The notes beneath the pieces are model-generated. The model saw nothing but the letters and a program-made list of their open reading frames with translations, was not told the DNA's origin and made no database searches. Shown here one piece after another: positions 36,022-48,028 of a DNA stretch of 64,000 nt; the stretch's first letter is position 1; every line of letters starts with the position of its first letter. Source of the stretch: Coriaria nepalensis (Eukaryota; Streptophyta; Magnoliopsida; Cucurbitales; Coriariaceae); the NCBI GenBank assembly GCA_027186245.1, contig CP114485.1:5518001-5582000 (forward strand). Direction: 5' to 3'. The position numbers were made by a program, and so were the translations under genes.

Positions 36022-38326
36022 ATGATGGAAAAGAAAGCGGCAGCCCTTAGTTATTTAGTCTGCCTGCTCGTGTTGAGCTATGGCGTTCTGGGTTTGATGG
36101 GAGTTGGGTTTTTTGAGGATGAAGAAGATTGGAGGAGAGAGAGGTGGGAGGAGAGAGAGGAAGGCAAGGATGATTGGTTTTTGTTGCAGGATTCTAGGCA
36201 CGTCGTGAGAACTGAAGCGGGAGAGATGAGGGTCGTTAAGAGCTTTGTTTCTACGGTTTTGGAACGACCCATGCGTATTGGGTTCATAACGATGGAGCCT
36301 AAATCTCTGTTTGTTCCTCAGTATCTTGATTCTAGCTTGATCATCTTTGTCCGTAGAGGTATTGCAGACAAGGTGTTTGTTTGATCAAGTTACTGAATGA
36401 TTTTTTTTTTCCCGTGTGTTAATAGGATTTTTTGTTTAATTAATTAATTTGGCAGGGGAAGCTAAGGTGGGATTTATATACAAAGATGCATTGGCGGAGA
36501 GGAAGTTGAAGAGTGGAGACGTGTATAGAATTGCAGCTGGTACTGCTTTTTACATAGTGAATATTGGAGAAGGACAAAGGTTGCAGATAATTTGTAGTAT
36601 TGATCCGTCTGAAAGCTTGGGAATTGGTGATTTCCAGGTACTAGCTTTTCATGTATTTCATTTTATTTTCTTTTTTCTGCTTGTTCATGATGTTTAACTA
36701 GCACTTTTTCATGTGATAGTCATTCTTCCTTGCTGGAGGAAGATACCCAACTTCAGTACTTGCTGGGTTTGATCCTGATACGCTCTCTTATGCATTCAAT
36801 GTAAGAAATTCAATCACTTATTGCTTTCTCTCTCTCCCTATCTCTCTTTAAAGCACTTCTAGTGTTCATTTGAAAATCCATTTTTGGTTTATTATCATTA
36901 GTTGCGATAGATTTGAATCACAAACTGGCATTTAGTACACGCCCAAATGAAGGTTGTTTACCACTGATATCCTCGAACAGGTAACACATTCAGAACTGAG
37001 GAGCCTCTTGACAAGGCAAAAACAGGGTCCAATAATTTACGTGACAGATACCGAGCCGGCGACAGTGTGGACAAAGTTTCTGCAACTGAAAGAAGAAGAC
37101 AGACTACAGAACTTGAAAACAATGGTGGATTCGAACTTCGAAGAAGTTGATCAGAATGATGACGAAAAAACAGCATGGTCATGGAGGGAGCTTCTTCTTT
37201 CCCCATTCACAAGAAATAACAAAAGAGATGCTAACAGAGACGATAAGAAAAGGAAGACGACCCGTAAATCTCCCGATTCTTACAATCTCTATGATAGAAA
37301 GCCGGATTATAGAAACAACTATGGATGGAGTGTTGCTCTTGATGAATCCGATTACACCCCTCTTAAACATTCCGGCTTTGGCGTTTACCTTGTCAATCTC
37401 ACAGCGGTAATAGAAATTAAATTTTTCTCTGCATTTTCTTGTTGTTCATACTTGTTTTTTTGCACATTCCGCATTCAGTTTGGGCCCTATCATGTCAATT
37501 TAGCCATTCTGGAATAAATTAGAGTTCTGCTCAAACTTTATTCTGGTGAGACGATAAGATAAAGTAGGCTTGAAGAATTTGGATCCATGTTTGAGCCAAA
37601 ATTGAAGTTTTATGAGCTCAAATTGGTTGTTATTATTAGGGTGTTATTGGGTAGTAGTCAAGGTGGAATTTAGATAGATTTGGGATCAGTAATTAACGGT
37701 ATCCTATTGAAGTTTGAAATTTTGTGGTGTCTAAACTGAATTTTACCCTTAAACTTACTACATGTTGTGGTTAATTTTTATTACAGGGATCAATGATGGC
37801 ACCTCATGTGAATCCAACAGCAACTGAGTACGGGGTTGTTCTCCGTGGGAGTGGGAGAATCGAAATAGTATATCCAAATGGGACCTTAGCCATGAATGCT
37901 AGAGTAAAGGAAGGTGATGTTTTCTGGATTCCAAGGTACTTTGCTTTCTGCCAAATAGCATCGAGGACTGGACCCTTGGAGTTCTTCGGGTTCACCACCT
38001 CGGCTCGTAAGAACCGGCCTCAGTTCTTGGTAGGTTCGAGCTCGATCTTGAATACCATGAGAGGGCCTGAGCTTGCAGAAGCTTTTGGTGTGAGTGAAGA
38101 CATGTTGAGAGATTTCCTTGAGGCTCAAGAGGAGGCTGTTATATTGCCCACGGCTGGGGTGGCCCCTCCTTTCAAGGAAAGGGAGAAGCAAGAGAGAGAG
38201 GGGAAGAAGAAGAGAGAGAAGAAAGAGGAGAGAGAGAGAAGGAAGGGGGAGAGAGAGTTTGATGAGGATGGTGTGCCTAAGGTTGTTAAGAATTTAGAGG
38301 ATAATGCTGTTCTGGCTTTTGATTAG
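36022..38326 (+). CDS. Vicilin-like bicupin seed protein
   Basis: Exons are 36022-36358, 36456-36637, 36720-36800, 36981-37406 and 37787-38326, giving 521 residues; all junctions are GT-AG and in frame. A hydrophobic N-terminus (AAALSYLVCLLVLSYGVLGL) fits a signal peptide for the secretory route to storage vacuoles. The first cupin domain spans about residues 60-240 (SLFVPQYLDSSLIIFVRRGE, GDVYRIAAGTAFYIVN). The second spans about 310-450 (SGFGVYLVNLTAGSMMAPHV, NPTATEYGVVLRGSGRI, KEGDVFWIPRYFAFC). A linker with Lys, Arg and Asp lies between them. The C-terminal tail from about residue 465 is a Lys/Glu/Arg run. This layout is that of the vicilin-like proteins related to 7S globulins but lacking their long propeptide. 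Storage or carbohydrate/hormone binding are both possible. ATG codons at 36022 and 36025 are adjacent. Confidence 0.93.
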
Positions 38327-39607
38327 TACAGAGTTCTTTTAGGTGCCTGCAAGCTGCTGCAATTTTTAGGTAATTGCGGAGTTTTCTGTGTAGAAAGTGT
38401 GTTAATTTTTATCTCCAGTTCTTTTTGTAGTTACAGTTTCTTTGTTCATATGTTTCCAGAACATGAATAAAATCAACCTCTTCTCCACTAAATTTCGAGA
38501 AGTTCATACCTAGAATTGTCTTACCACTTTATTTCACATCTGTATTAAAAAAGCTGACCCAGCAAATCCATCATTTTCTATAATTTAAAGCCTACTCACG
38601 CAGCCCAACAACACCTTCAAGTCTCCAACCGTTTGCCGTCTTTCATCTATTTTATGGGTTTTCTGTACATTTATATTATTTTTTGTGTGCATTTAGAATC
38701 AGATGGGAAGATCGAGGCAACCTAGATCACATAGGGAAGCTGACTAGGGATCTGGTTATGTTGAAAAGATGTAGGCAACATCGTGCCCTTTGGTTTGAAT
38801 TTGGGTTTCTCTGTTTCTTGTCCTCTCTTGCTTTGCTCCTCTGTTTCTCTTTTATCATTCTCTAATTTAAAATTCTTAGTTCGAGAAAAGGAATGCTTAA
38901 TCATTTCAAATACATTGTCATTTACAGTATTTTCTATTAGTGAGATTGAACATCAAAAATCTCATCACTTCATTAGAAAGATAACTTGATGGTTGTTTCT
39001 TCATCAGAAAGATTGTAATTTTAAATCTTTTATAACTTGAAGCTGTTAATTTTGAGGGAGAAGCCATTAATGGAGGAAAATAAGCCTTTTTTTTGTTTTT
39101 GGGGGACAATTCAACTGTAGAGATGGGAGCTTGTAGGAGAATTAGTTCTAAATTTTCCCTTTCCCCATTTTTTGCTATTATGACGAAAAATAAGAATTAT
39201 GATAAATAAATAAAAACGATTTCAATTTTGGTGTCTTTTTCATTTTTTAAAAAATTTCTAACCTTCAAGAGGATGAAAATGGTGGAAAGAATGGATATAA
39301 CTGGTGGAAAGAAAGTGGTTTACCTCCGCCTCCGCCATTGTTGCTTAATCAGCGTTTTCAATTTATGTGTTCATTATCTATTGGGCAAAAAGTTCAACGG
39401 AAAGATGAATCAAATATTTGTTCATCGGCTATCTCACATATAAACTCATCCCATTGCTAGAAAAACTAGATAGGATTAATAAAAGGCAAAGGCCCATAAT
39501 GGGAGAGCTGATACAAATAGAGAGGTCGTCCACAACACAAAACTGGTAAGAACAAGAGAAAAATAGCAATAGCAACAATATAGAAAGAGAGGGCCCGCAT
39601 GACTTCC
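38327..39607. other. Convergent 3' regions of cupin and EF1A
   Basis: The cupin and EF1A genes converge here. AATAAA at 38466-38471 is a plausible cupin polyadenylation signal. I recognise no gene in the remainder. Confidence 0.5.
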
Positions 39608-41030
39608 TCACTTCTTCTTGGCAGCAGACTTGGTGACCTTGGCACCAGATGGGTCCTTCTTCTCAACACTCTTGATCACACCCACAGCAACGGTCTGACG
39701 CATGTCCCTAACAGCAAAACGGCCGAGTGGCGGGTACTCTGAGAAAGTCTCAACAACCATTGGCTTGGTCGGAATCATCTTAACCATCCCTGCATCACCA
39801 TTCTTCAAGAACTTGGGTTCCTTCTCAAGCTCCTTTCCAGACCGTCTGTCAATCTTGGTCAAGATTTCAGCAAACTTGACAGCAATGTGGCAGGTGTGGC
39901 AATCCAGCACGGGAGCATACCCATTTCCAATCTGACCAGGGTGGTTCATGATGATGACCTGAGAGGTGAAGTTAGCTGCCTCCTTGGCCGGATCATCCTT
40001 GGAGTTGGAAGCAACAAAACCACGCTTGAGATCCTTGACAGCAACGTTCTTGACATTGAATCCGACATTGTCTCCAGGAAGAGCCTCTTGGAGAGCTTCA
40101 TGGTGCATCTCAACAGACTTGACCTCAGTGGTCAACCCAGTTGGGCCAAAAGTGACAACCATACCGGGTTTGATGACACCAGTCTCAACCCGCCCCACTG
40201 GTACAGTTCCAATACCACCAATCTTGTAGACATCCTGAAGTGGGAGACGGAGGGGCTTGTCTGAGGGCCTCTTGGGCTCATTGATCTGGTCAAGAGCATC
40301 AAGAAGGGTGGGACCCTTGTACCAATCAAGGTTGGTTGATCTCTCAATCATGTTGTCTCCCTCAAAACCAGAGATTGGGACGAATGGAACTTTGTCGGGG
40401 TTGTAACCGACCTTCTTCAGATACGAAGAGACTTCCTTAACGATTTCATCATATCTTGCCTTGGAGTACTTGGGGGTGGTAGCATCCATCTAAAGATAAG
40501 AATTCATAGCATTAATAATAAGCAAGATGATTATAACAAATAGGATTTTACAATTGTAGAAAGCTTACTTTGTTACAACAGCAAATCATCTGCTTCACAC
40601 CAAGGGTGAAAGCAAGCAAGGCATGCTCACGGGTCTGACCATCCTTGGAGATACCAGCTTCAAAACCACCAGTGGTGGAGTCGATGATGAGGACAGCACA
40701 GTCAGCCTGTGAGGTTCCGGTAATCATGTTCTTAATGAAATCTCTATGTCCAGGAGCATCAATGACAGTGCAGTAGTACCTGGTGGTCTCAAATTTCCAC
40801 AAGGCAATATCAATGGTAATACCACGTTCACGCTCGGCCTTGAGCTTGTCCAACACCCAAGCATACTTGAATGACCTCTTGTTCATTTCAGCAGCCTCCT
40901 TCTCAAATCTCTCAATGACCCGCTTGTCAATACCTCCTAGCTTGTAGATCAAGTGACCAGTAGTGGTAGACTTTCCAGAGTCGACATGGCCAATGACCAC
41001 AATGTTAATGTGAACCTTTTCCTTACCCAT
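39608..41030 (-). CDS. EF1A: Elongation factor 1-alpha (eEF1A)
   Basis: On the minus strand the exons are 40569-41030 and 39608-40489, giving 447 residues. eEF1A carries aminoacyl-tRNA to the ribosome as a GTP complex. The GTP-binding motifs are all present: GHVDSGKST (P-loop, residues 14-22), the switch region [14 protein letters not shown] (91-95) and NKMD (153-156). The intron interrupts NKMD exactly between Lys and Met. The C-terminal two beta-barrel domains are complete and end in [10 protein letters not shown]. Length and sequence are those of functional plant copies. The spliced leader and a TATA box upstream (separate entries) also argue for an active gene. Confidence 0.97.
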
Positions 41031-41048
41031 CTTGATTCCTAAAAGTTG

Positions 41049-41697
41049 CTACAAAGGATAAAACATCAAACATAAAACATAAATTGAATATCCAACACCA
41101 AAGCCCCTAATTCCGAATAACAGTGAAAAAATGTGATAACCTGACCAAACATATACAGAACAAAAGCTTCGGTTCATTCTACCAATTCAGACTCATGTTT
41201 CCAATAACTATTATAAACCATAAACGAGCGGATGATATCCAAATTAAATATTATAATTCAAAATAAACATGTTAAAAATAATCTGCTTCTACAAGCTCAG
41301 AGAAAAAAAAAATCGAACCAAATATTCAGTCCTAACAAAACTCAAAATTCGAAACGCTTCTAGCTCACAAAAGAAAACAAATTCAAAGAAACGATATGAA
41401 GTCGCTAACTTAGAAAAGAAAACCATGAAAAGAAAATTTGATTCACAAATTTTTCTCGTTTAATAACGATACAGACATACATAACGAATCACAATTAAAA
41501 CAAATAACAACGAAACGAATAAGAACGTGAACAGGATCAAGATCTAAAGATCGAAACGGAAATTTTCTCGTTCAATAACGATACAGACATACATAACGAA
41601 TCACAATTAAAACCAACAACAACGAAATAAATAAGAATGAGAACAGGATCAAGATCTAAAGATCGAAACGGAAATATATCCACATCAGGTTGCTCAC
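41049..41697 (-). other. EF1A leader intron
   Basis: Read on the minus strand, the donor is AAG|GTGAGC (41692-41697) and the acceptor TTTGTAG (41049-41055). The intron lies 18 bases before the start codon. A first intron in the 5' untranslated region is a conserved feature of plant EF1A genes and raises expression. This one contains the 112-bp duplication listed separately. Confidence 0.85.
41453..41676. repeat. 112-bp tandem duplication in the EF1A leader intron
   Basis: Two near-identical copies lie at about 41453-41564 and 41565-41676. Shared landmarks are GATACAGACATACATAACGA (41468 and 41580) and GATCAAGATCTAAAGATCGA. Differences are a few single bases. Confidence 0.9.
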
Positions 41698-41708
41698 CTT
41701 AGAAGATC

Positions 41709-41817
41709 AAACCCTAGCCGCAAGCAGAGAGAGCAGGGCTGTAATAAGGAAATGAAGGCGAGTGTGAAAGATGGGCTGCTTGAAGCTTCTTACTTATATA
41801 TATACTCGAGACACGTG
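41709..41817 (-). promoter_or_regulatory. EF1A core promoter: telo-like box, TATA and G-box
   Basis: Upstream of the leader intron are AAACCCTA (41709-41716), a TGGGCT site II motif (41772-41777), a TATATATATA stretch at 41795-41804 that gives TATATATAAG on the gene strand, and a CACGTG G-box at 41812-41817. Telo-box elements in first exons are known from plant EF1A genes. Transcription probably starts near 41770. Confidence 0.7.
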
Positions 41818-41829
41818 AGTGGATTAGGG

Positions 41830-43500
41830 CTTCATACAGGGTTTTAGGACATGCGATTACCTAAATACCCTTAGGTATTATTTAATCTAAATTAAATATA
41901 TTTTTAATTGACAAAACTAAAAATCCAGTTGGATTTGCGCAGAAGCCGTCTTTTTCGTTGATAAACGGCGATCGGGCTCCGCATGTTGGGTCGGTAGTTT
42001 AATTTCTAAAACTATAGGGGCTACGACCTTTATATTGTGATACTTGGAGTGAAAGCAAGGTCTGAGAAAATATTTCACGCAATTTAATTCTGTGTAATTT
42101 ACGGTCATAATATTATTATTTAATTTTATTAAATATATTAATATTAATTTATTATATTTAATAAAATTGGAATTAATTTTTTTCGTATTTGAAAATCCTT
42201 ACTTCAAATTGAATGGAATATTTATTCCGTCTTAACTCTTCATTATATATTAGACTAAAGGAGTTTAAATAATTAATTATAAAATGTGTATATATAAAAG
42301 GAATTATTATAACAAATATAATTTTTAATTTTTAATTTTTAATTTTTAATTTTTATATATAATTAAAATAAAATTAGATAAGGGTCATATAAGATAAATT
42401 TAAAATAATTAATAAAAAGTAAAATAGAGAATGAGACAAATTTTATTAAAATTATATCTGTGATAATATTATATCCAACCTTAACCCACCCGTCCACAGT
42501 TAAGATTGCCAAAACCGGTAGGTGGCGATTTTTGGATCATTTCTAGAACATCTTATAAGCTTGTTCGGCCGAATAAATTGTCGGATAAAATCCATACAAA
42601 CCACCCAATTTTTTTAAATTAAGTTTTTTCATCTTTTTCAAATATATTAATAGATTTTCCTCTCATATCATATATTATATAATATGCAATAAAAATTAAT
42701 ATCATATAATATGTCATAATTTTTAACCAAATTTCTTAAAATATTATTATTTTATATAAATTTAATATTAAATATAAATTAACAATTACTATCTTATTTT
42801 CTTACAAAAAGGGAAAGAATAAAAAGCACCTACTTAATACAAATAAGTTATAAAATTAATCTATTAAATATTATATAATTATGTAACTTGTAAGTAATGG
42901 TATGAGATTATTTGACTTAGATAAGTTTATTTTATAAGAGAGTTTGAAGGATAAACCAAAATTAAAAAATTATATCTAATAACTCTTTATTTTTAAATGA
43001 GAAAATTTATATTTCAAAATATTCTTCATCTTATTCATCTTTTTTTTTTTTTTTTTTTTTTCTATTCTCCTCTTCCCCGTCTCTCTCATTTTCATCTCTC
43101 TCTCCTCCGTGATCTCTTTCATTCTTCCTCTCATTTGTGTCTCTCTCCCTTCCACAAATCCCCTCTCTCTCCTTTGTGAATGGTTTCTCTCTCCTTCTTC
43201 CATCAAAGCTTGGATCTCTGTTGCTTCATTAGATCTCGGTTGCTCCTTTTCTTTCTCTTCTTTCTCCTTTTTCTCCTTTTTCCCCTTTTTCCATTGGACC
43301 AAGATCCCGGTTCTAGACCAAGATCCCGATCTAAAATTAAAATTAAGGATAAATTAATAATTTTATATATTCAAAATTAAAAATAGAGTCATTTAATAAA
43401 AAAATATTCAAATTTAATTTATCCTTCAAACAATTATTGGACATAAACTTATCTGACGACATCTCCCTAATGGTATTCACCATTATAAGAGTTATAGTAT
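41830..43500. other. AT-rich spacer with simple repeats
   Basis: A (TTTTTAA)n run lies at about 42327-42351. A T-run at 43041-43061 is followed by a 250-base CT-rich low-complexity tract to about 43300. I recognise no gene or transposon protein. Confidence 0.5.
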
Positions 43501-43504
43501 GATG

Positions 43505-44085
43505 TTTTTCTTTTTCTTTTTTTTGGTCAAATTAAATGTTCATTGCGCATTATAAAGACGACCCCGTCTCAAAAAAAAAAAAAATACTCACCAAATAGGG
43601 GAAAAAACTGGACGAACAACAAAGCCAGAACAACAAGAAAACAAAGCAAAACATTCAAAAACAAGGAAACACGACCCGGATAAACAAACCAAAACAAGTT
43701 GAGAGAAACACAAAACAAAAACCCAGATCACCCACAAGCAGACAAAAACACAAATCAGCTAAACAAGTTTAAGTACAAACCCCCACTTAGCCAATCCTTT
43801 TGTCTTCGAACCCATCGCTAAGAAGAGCAAGAGAAGCCCCAGAAAATGAAGTCATCTCCGAGTTCAAACAGTCAGAATCCAGAATCGATTATAATGGGGT
43901 TGGGGGTGAAGTTACCCATCCAGCATCCGGGCACAACCCCTTCTCAATCAAGGACGCCACCAAATCTGCGGCAGCATTAGCTGAACTTCCGATCAGTTTA
44001 ATGTGGAAAGGCTCACAATCCTGTAGCAGAGACCAAATTTCTTCAAGCAACGAAGCAAATTTTCAGTTAAAACACAAATTTTTTT
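43505..44085 (-). mobile_element. 5'-truncated LINE with RNase H C-terminus
   Basis: On the minus strand an open stretch ends in the C-terminal part of a LINE RNase H domain: LLEEIWSLLQDCEPFHIKLI, then GSSANAAADLVASLIEKGLC, then a stop near 43891. Residues ANAAAD correspond to the NxxAD motif of this domain. A 3' untranslated part follows and ends in a poly(A) tail, seen as a T-rich run at 43505-43524. The fragment is 5'-truncated, as is usual for LINE insertions. Confidence 0.78.
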
Positions 44086-44202
44086 TTTGATCTAAAATAA
44101 AAATTAATAATGTGACTTAGTTTTTAAAGGTAATTTCTCTATTTGTTGGCTCGATTGTGTATTATAACAAATACAATCATTAAAAATTATCTAAAAATAT
44201 TA

Positions 44203-44829
44203 TGTGGGATATTTGGTGAGCTCCGATTATATTCCATAAGGCCAATCAATTATTAGACTAAACCTGGTCCAACTTATTCTACCGACTCATCACTTAATCT
44301 GGAAGTATATATATACGCCTTACCCGGTTTGGTTAAAAGTTACGCTCATTTTTCTTTCCTCTTGGATTCTCTAAAGTTTACGCATGCTCTCTCTCTTTCT
44401 TGCGATTAGGGTTTGGATTAATTGGGTATGATTCTGACTTGATCTCTAATTTGATCTTCTTACTTCTGTTTGTATAAAAGGTTTATGTTTCCTTTCTTGA
44501 AAATCTGTGGTTGATTTTCTAGTTGATGTTTTGAGGGTTAGAAATCTATGTTATAGTCGAATCTATGTTGTAATTTGTAAACTTGTATTTGAGATCCTGT
44601 TTATAGTGTTATTGGCTTTTCGATAATCTTTCCGGAGTCCGTGGAGTAGCTTTCACCAAACCACATAAAAATCTATTGTGTTCTCTAGTTTCTGTACTAT
44701 TGAGATTTCTATTGTTTAATATTTGATTAAAGAAAATGATAAATATGAATATGTACAATATGAATGTAGGTTTTGTATAGAAAGGAAATTGAAAGAAAAT
44801 AAATCATAATTAAATAAATATTCCTAACA
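44203..44829 (+). repeat. 5' LTR
   Basis: This repeat begins near TGTGGGATATTTGGTGAG and ends with CCTAACA. It shares with the 3' repeat the blocks TTGGTTAAAAGTTACGCT, CTTTCCTCTTGG and GATTAGGGTTT. The start is approximate because the outer 50 bases are diverged between copies. Confidence 0.8.
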
Positions 44830-45251
44830 GTGGTATCAAAGCTAAATTTAGTAATTTCGAAACCTGATTCTTGTAATCCTCCTGATAATATACTGTGTGT
44901 GTTGATTGAACTTGTGATTGAGCAAATTTGTGTGTTAGAAGTCTCTAGAATCTTGTTCTGTATTTCTTGAATTAAAGTTTCTGTAATAAGCATATTTGAT
45001 TTGTATTTCTTGGTTCAACTATAACATGTGTATTAAATAGGGGATTGAAATTTTTATAGAATTTATTAAATATGTATAATAAATTTCTGAAAGCTTGTTT
45101 ATACATTGTTTAAGTACATATTCAACTGTTATTGTTTTGACATCTTTATTGAAATTTGTTGGTTAGATTATCTCTTATCATACTGTTTAGTTGGAATACT
45201 CCATGTTTTGTATATTTTCCTATTATTAAATATACTGATCCAAGGGAGAGA

Positions 45252-46260
45252 TGACAACTACATGCATAGATATTCTCATATTTGATAGGAAGATCTACTT
45301 TAGAACATGGAGGAAAAAGATGATTGCCCTACTTTCACACAATAAGGTTTTTGATAGCACTTGAGGCAGATACTAAAAAGTGGTCTGCGACCCAGTTAGA
45401 AGATAAGGCCAACATAGATCAATAGGCTTACAATCTATTGATCTTGAACCTAATAGAAAAGGTTCTGAGGATTATAAATGATGAAGAAACTACTATTGCT
45501 CTATAAGGTAAGTTGATCTCTACCTCTTGAGTAAGATATGCACTTGACTTAGCTTATGCCAAGGGATCATTGTTTATCGGAAAACTGGATCATTCGAATT
45601 CACTAGATGATAATTTAGATAAATTTCTAAAACTAACTCTAATCCTTAAAGGTACAGATCAGGTTATAGATGATACTTTACAAGCTATGATATTGTTATA
45701 GTCTTTGAATGACGAATACTTAGTAGTTAAAAACTCTCTTAAGTATACTAGAATGGTCCCTAGGTTAGACTTAGTCATAACTGGTCTTAAAACTAGAGAG
45801 TTAGATATAAATGCATCTAAGAAGAGTAATGATAATCTGTTTATGAATAGTAAAACATATAAGAAGTATAACTCAAATACACCAAATAAGAAATTTGGAA
45901 AAAAAAAAGTTTGTTGATAAGAAATATAACAAAGATGAATATAGAAAGTGTTATTTCTGTAATAAACCTGGACATTTAGAAAATATTGTTATGCGTTTAA
46001 TGCTAGAAAACAAGTTCAACTAAACTTAGAAGGAAACATAATAGCTATTGGAAATAACACTAACTGTAAAGTATTAAATACATCTAAATATATCACAGTA
46101 AATGAATAGATCATAGATTCAGGTTGTACATTCTATATATGGTCCAAATAGAGAATGGTTTCAAGATTTTATTGATAATGAATATAGTATTATGTTTATG
46201 GGTGATAATCATATTTGTAATATTTTAGGTATTAGAAATATATTATTGAAACTACATGAT
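45252..46260 (+). pseudogene. gag-protease remnant of the LTR element
   Basis: The frame starts at ATGACAACT (45252) and has gag-like sequence (FDRKIYFRTWRKKMIALLS), broken by stops. Near 45945-45985 a CCHC zinc-knuckle relic reads KCYFCNKPGHLEN, but its last Cys is out of frame. Near 46108 there is an aspartic protease start (IIDSGCTF). The sequence then ends in short AT-rich duplications. No reverse transcriptase motif was found. Confidence 0.75.
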
Positions 46261-46410
46261 GGATTAATACTATTATTAGAAATATATATTATTAATACTA
46301 AACTATATTATTAGATAATCATATGGGTGATAATCATACCTATATATTAGAAATATATAGGTATTAGATTAATACTATTAACTAATGTTAGATATATTCT
46401 TGATTAAAAA

Positions 46411-46995
46411 AAAATATTTAGTGAGGCCCAATCAGGCTGTAAGGCTCAATTCCATAAGGCCAATTAATTATTGGGCTGAACCGCCTTACTCGATTTGGTT
46501 AAAAGTTACGCTTATTTTTCTTTCCTCTTGGGTTCTTTGAAGTTTATGTGTGCTATCTCTCTATCTCGTGATTAGGGTTTAGATTGATTGGGTATGATTT
46601 TGACTTGATCTCTGATTTAATCTTCTTACTTCTGTTTGTATGAAAAGTTTATGTTTCATTTCTAAAAAATCTGTAGTTGATTTTCTAGTTGATACTTTAA
46701 GAGTTAAAGATCTATATTATAATCAAATGTGTTGTAATATATAAACTTGTATTTGAGATCCAGTTTATAGTATTATTGATTTTTTAATGATCCTTCCAAA
46801 GCCGTAAAGTAAGCTTTTAACCTAACTACGTAAAAATTTATCTTGTTTTCTAAATTCTGTATCATTGAGATTTTTGTTGTTTAATATTTGATTTAAAAAA
46901 AAGATAAATCTGAATATGTACCATATAAATCTAGGTTTTGTATAAAAAAAGAGATTGAAAGAAAATAAATCCTGATTAAATATATATTTCTAACA
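46411..46995 (+). repeat. 3' LTR
   Basis: This copy aligns with the 5' LTR throughout, from ATTCCATAAGGCCAAT to the TAACA end, with many point differences. That indicates an old insertion. An A-run directly before it may be what is left of the polypurine tract. Confidence 0.8.
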
Positions 46996-47705
46996 TTTTT
47001 TCTTAATATATCATATACGATCAACTAAAATAAATGAATAAACAAAAATATAGAACACCTTTAGAAGACACTATCGCAACCTAAAACCTTGGAAAAATAG
47101 ACCATGATCCAAATCTCAATTTCGACATATTTCATCTAATTCCAGATTCCAAATTCCAAATTCCAAATTCCAAACTCCAGTTTGAACTCTAATACTTCAG
47201 TCTGAAATTGTATGTACAAACTGTTCCCCAAAAAATTCAATCTTAGAAGACGATTAGAAGTCTCATTTTCGCATTTGATCCTATCTTTTATTTTCTGGCC
47301 AAACGATCAGAGTTTCAGAGTACTTATCACGTGGCGAATTAAAACACGGATATAATCAATCAATGGTTTTATTTATTATTATTATATTATTATTTATATT
47401 ACATATTTCAACTGGAATCCAGTAAATAATAAGTTTCAGATCATGTGTTTGACTCCAATATTGTTTTTGCATTTATGATCCGTGATGTATTTTCCAGGAC
47501 CTCTAGACATACATTCGAGAAAACCAATCAAACAATAAACGTAAAGAGGGGAAAAATGACCCAGATCAGAATGATTAATACGATAATGACCCCAAAAATT
47601 GCAATATGTATAGTGGGAAGAGAAGATCAGAGCAAATCGAAATATAGAGCTTGTAGTTTTCATAATTGAAGAGAAACAAGGTCAAATCATGCAGCATAGT
47701 GGGGG
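46996..47705. other. Spacer
   Basis: Short repeats of ATTCCAA occur at about 47140-47175. No gene is recognised. The last part should be the 3' region of the minus-strand small gene. Confidence 0.4.
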
Positions 47706-47927
47706 CTATGCAGCTTTAGCTGAACAAGAGAAAAGAGCAGGAAATAAAGCATGCAAAATAGAAGCTAGATCTTCTTCTTCTTCATCATCAAAAACCTCAA
47801 AATCACGGATGATCTTTTCTTCAATATTACTAACAGTACGCAACTGATCTTGGATTTCAAGGAGACCCTTTTTGGCTTCTGATCTCTGCTTTTTCATAGC
47901 TTCTCTTCTGCGATCGTGATCTGCCAT
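47706..47927 (-). CDS. Small acidic protein of unknown function, 73 aa
   Basis: I do not recognise this protein. From the ATG at 47927 the product starts MADHDRRREAMKKQRSEAKK and continues with a likely coiled coil (about residues 10-45). A Glu/Asp run follows (DDEEEEDL), and it ends in a short hydrophobic segment with one Cys (ILHALFPALFSCSAKAA). I chose this start because the in-frame extension upstream is a CT-derived low-complexity Ser/Leu stretch. The sequence TGTGTAG directly before AATGGCAG looks like an acceptor site, suggesting a spliced leader. The upstream ATG at about 48119 would then begin a separate short upstream frame. No intron lies inside the small frame. It may be a lineage-specific or poorly annotated plant small protein. 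Confidence 0.6.
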   Translation of the reverse strand: MADHDRRREAMKKQRSEAKKGLLEIQDQLRTVSNIEEKIIRDFEVFDDEEEEDLASILHALFPALFSCSAKAA

Positions 47928-47994
47928 TCTACACAGCCACACACAAAAAACAGAAGATAAAAATGTTAATTTTTGTGAGAGAAAGTGTGGGTTT

Positions 47995-47999
<5 letters not shown>

Positions 48000-48027
<28 letters not shown>

Positions 48028-48028
48028 T
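48000..48028. repeat. (GA)n tract upstream of the small gene
   Basis: A GA run (CT on the gene strand) with one interruption lies about 75 bases upstream of the 73-codon gene, in its leader or leader intron. A further CT run lies at about 48245-48258. Confidence 0.7.

Larger units (their letters stand above)
44203..46995 (+). mobile_element. Small LTR retrotransposon (copia type), internally deleted
   Basis: Two related direct repeats (about 44203-44829 and 46411-46995) flank an interior of about 1.6 kb. A primer-binding site TGGTATCAAAGCT (44831-44843), matching the 3' end of initiator tRNA-Met except for one base, lies one base after the 5' repeat. The interior holds remnants of gag and protease only; reverse transcriptase, integrase and RNase H are missing. 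The element may have moved by help of a relative or may have lost its core after insertion. The target duplication is not evident. Confidence 0.85.

Noticed and set aside
39702..40264. Plus-strand frames opposite EF1A
   Set aside because: Antisense shadows of the highly conserved EF1A coding sequence.
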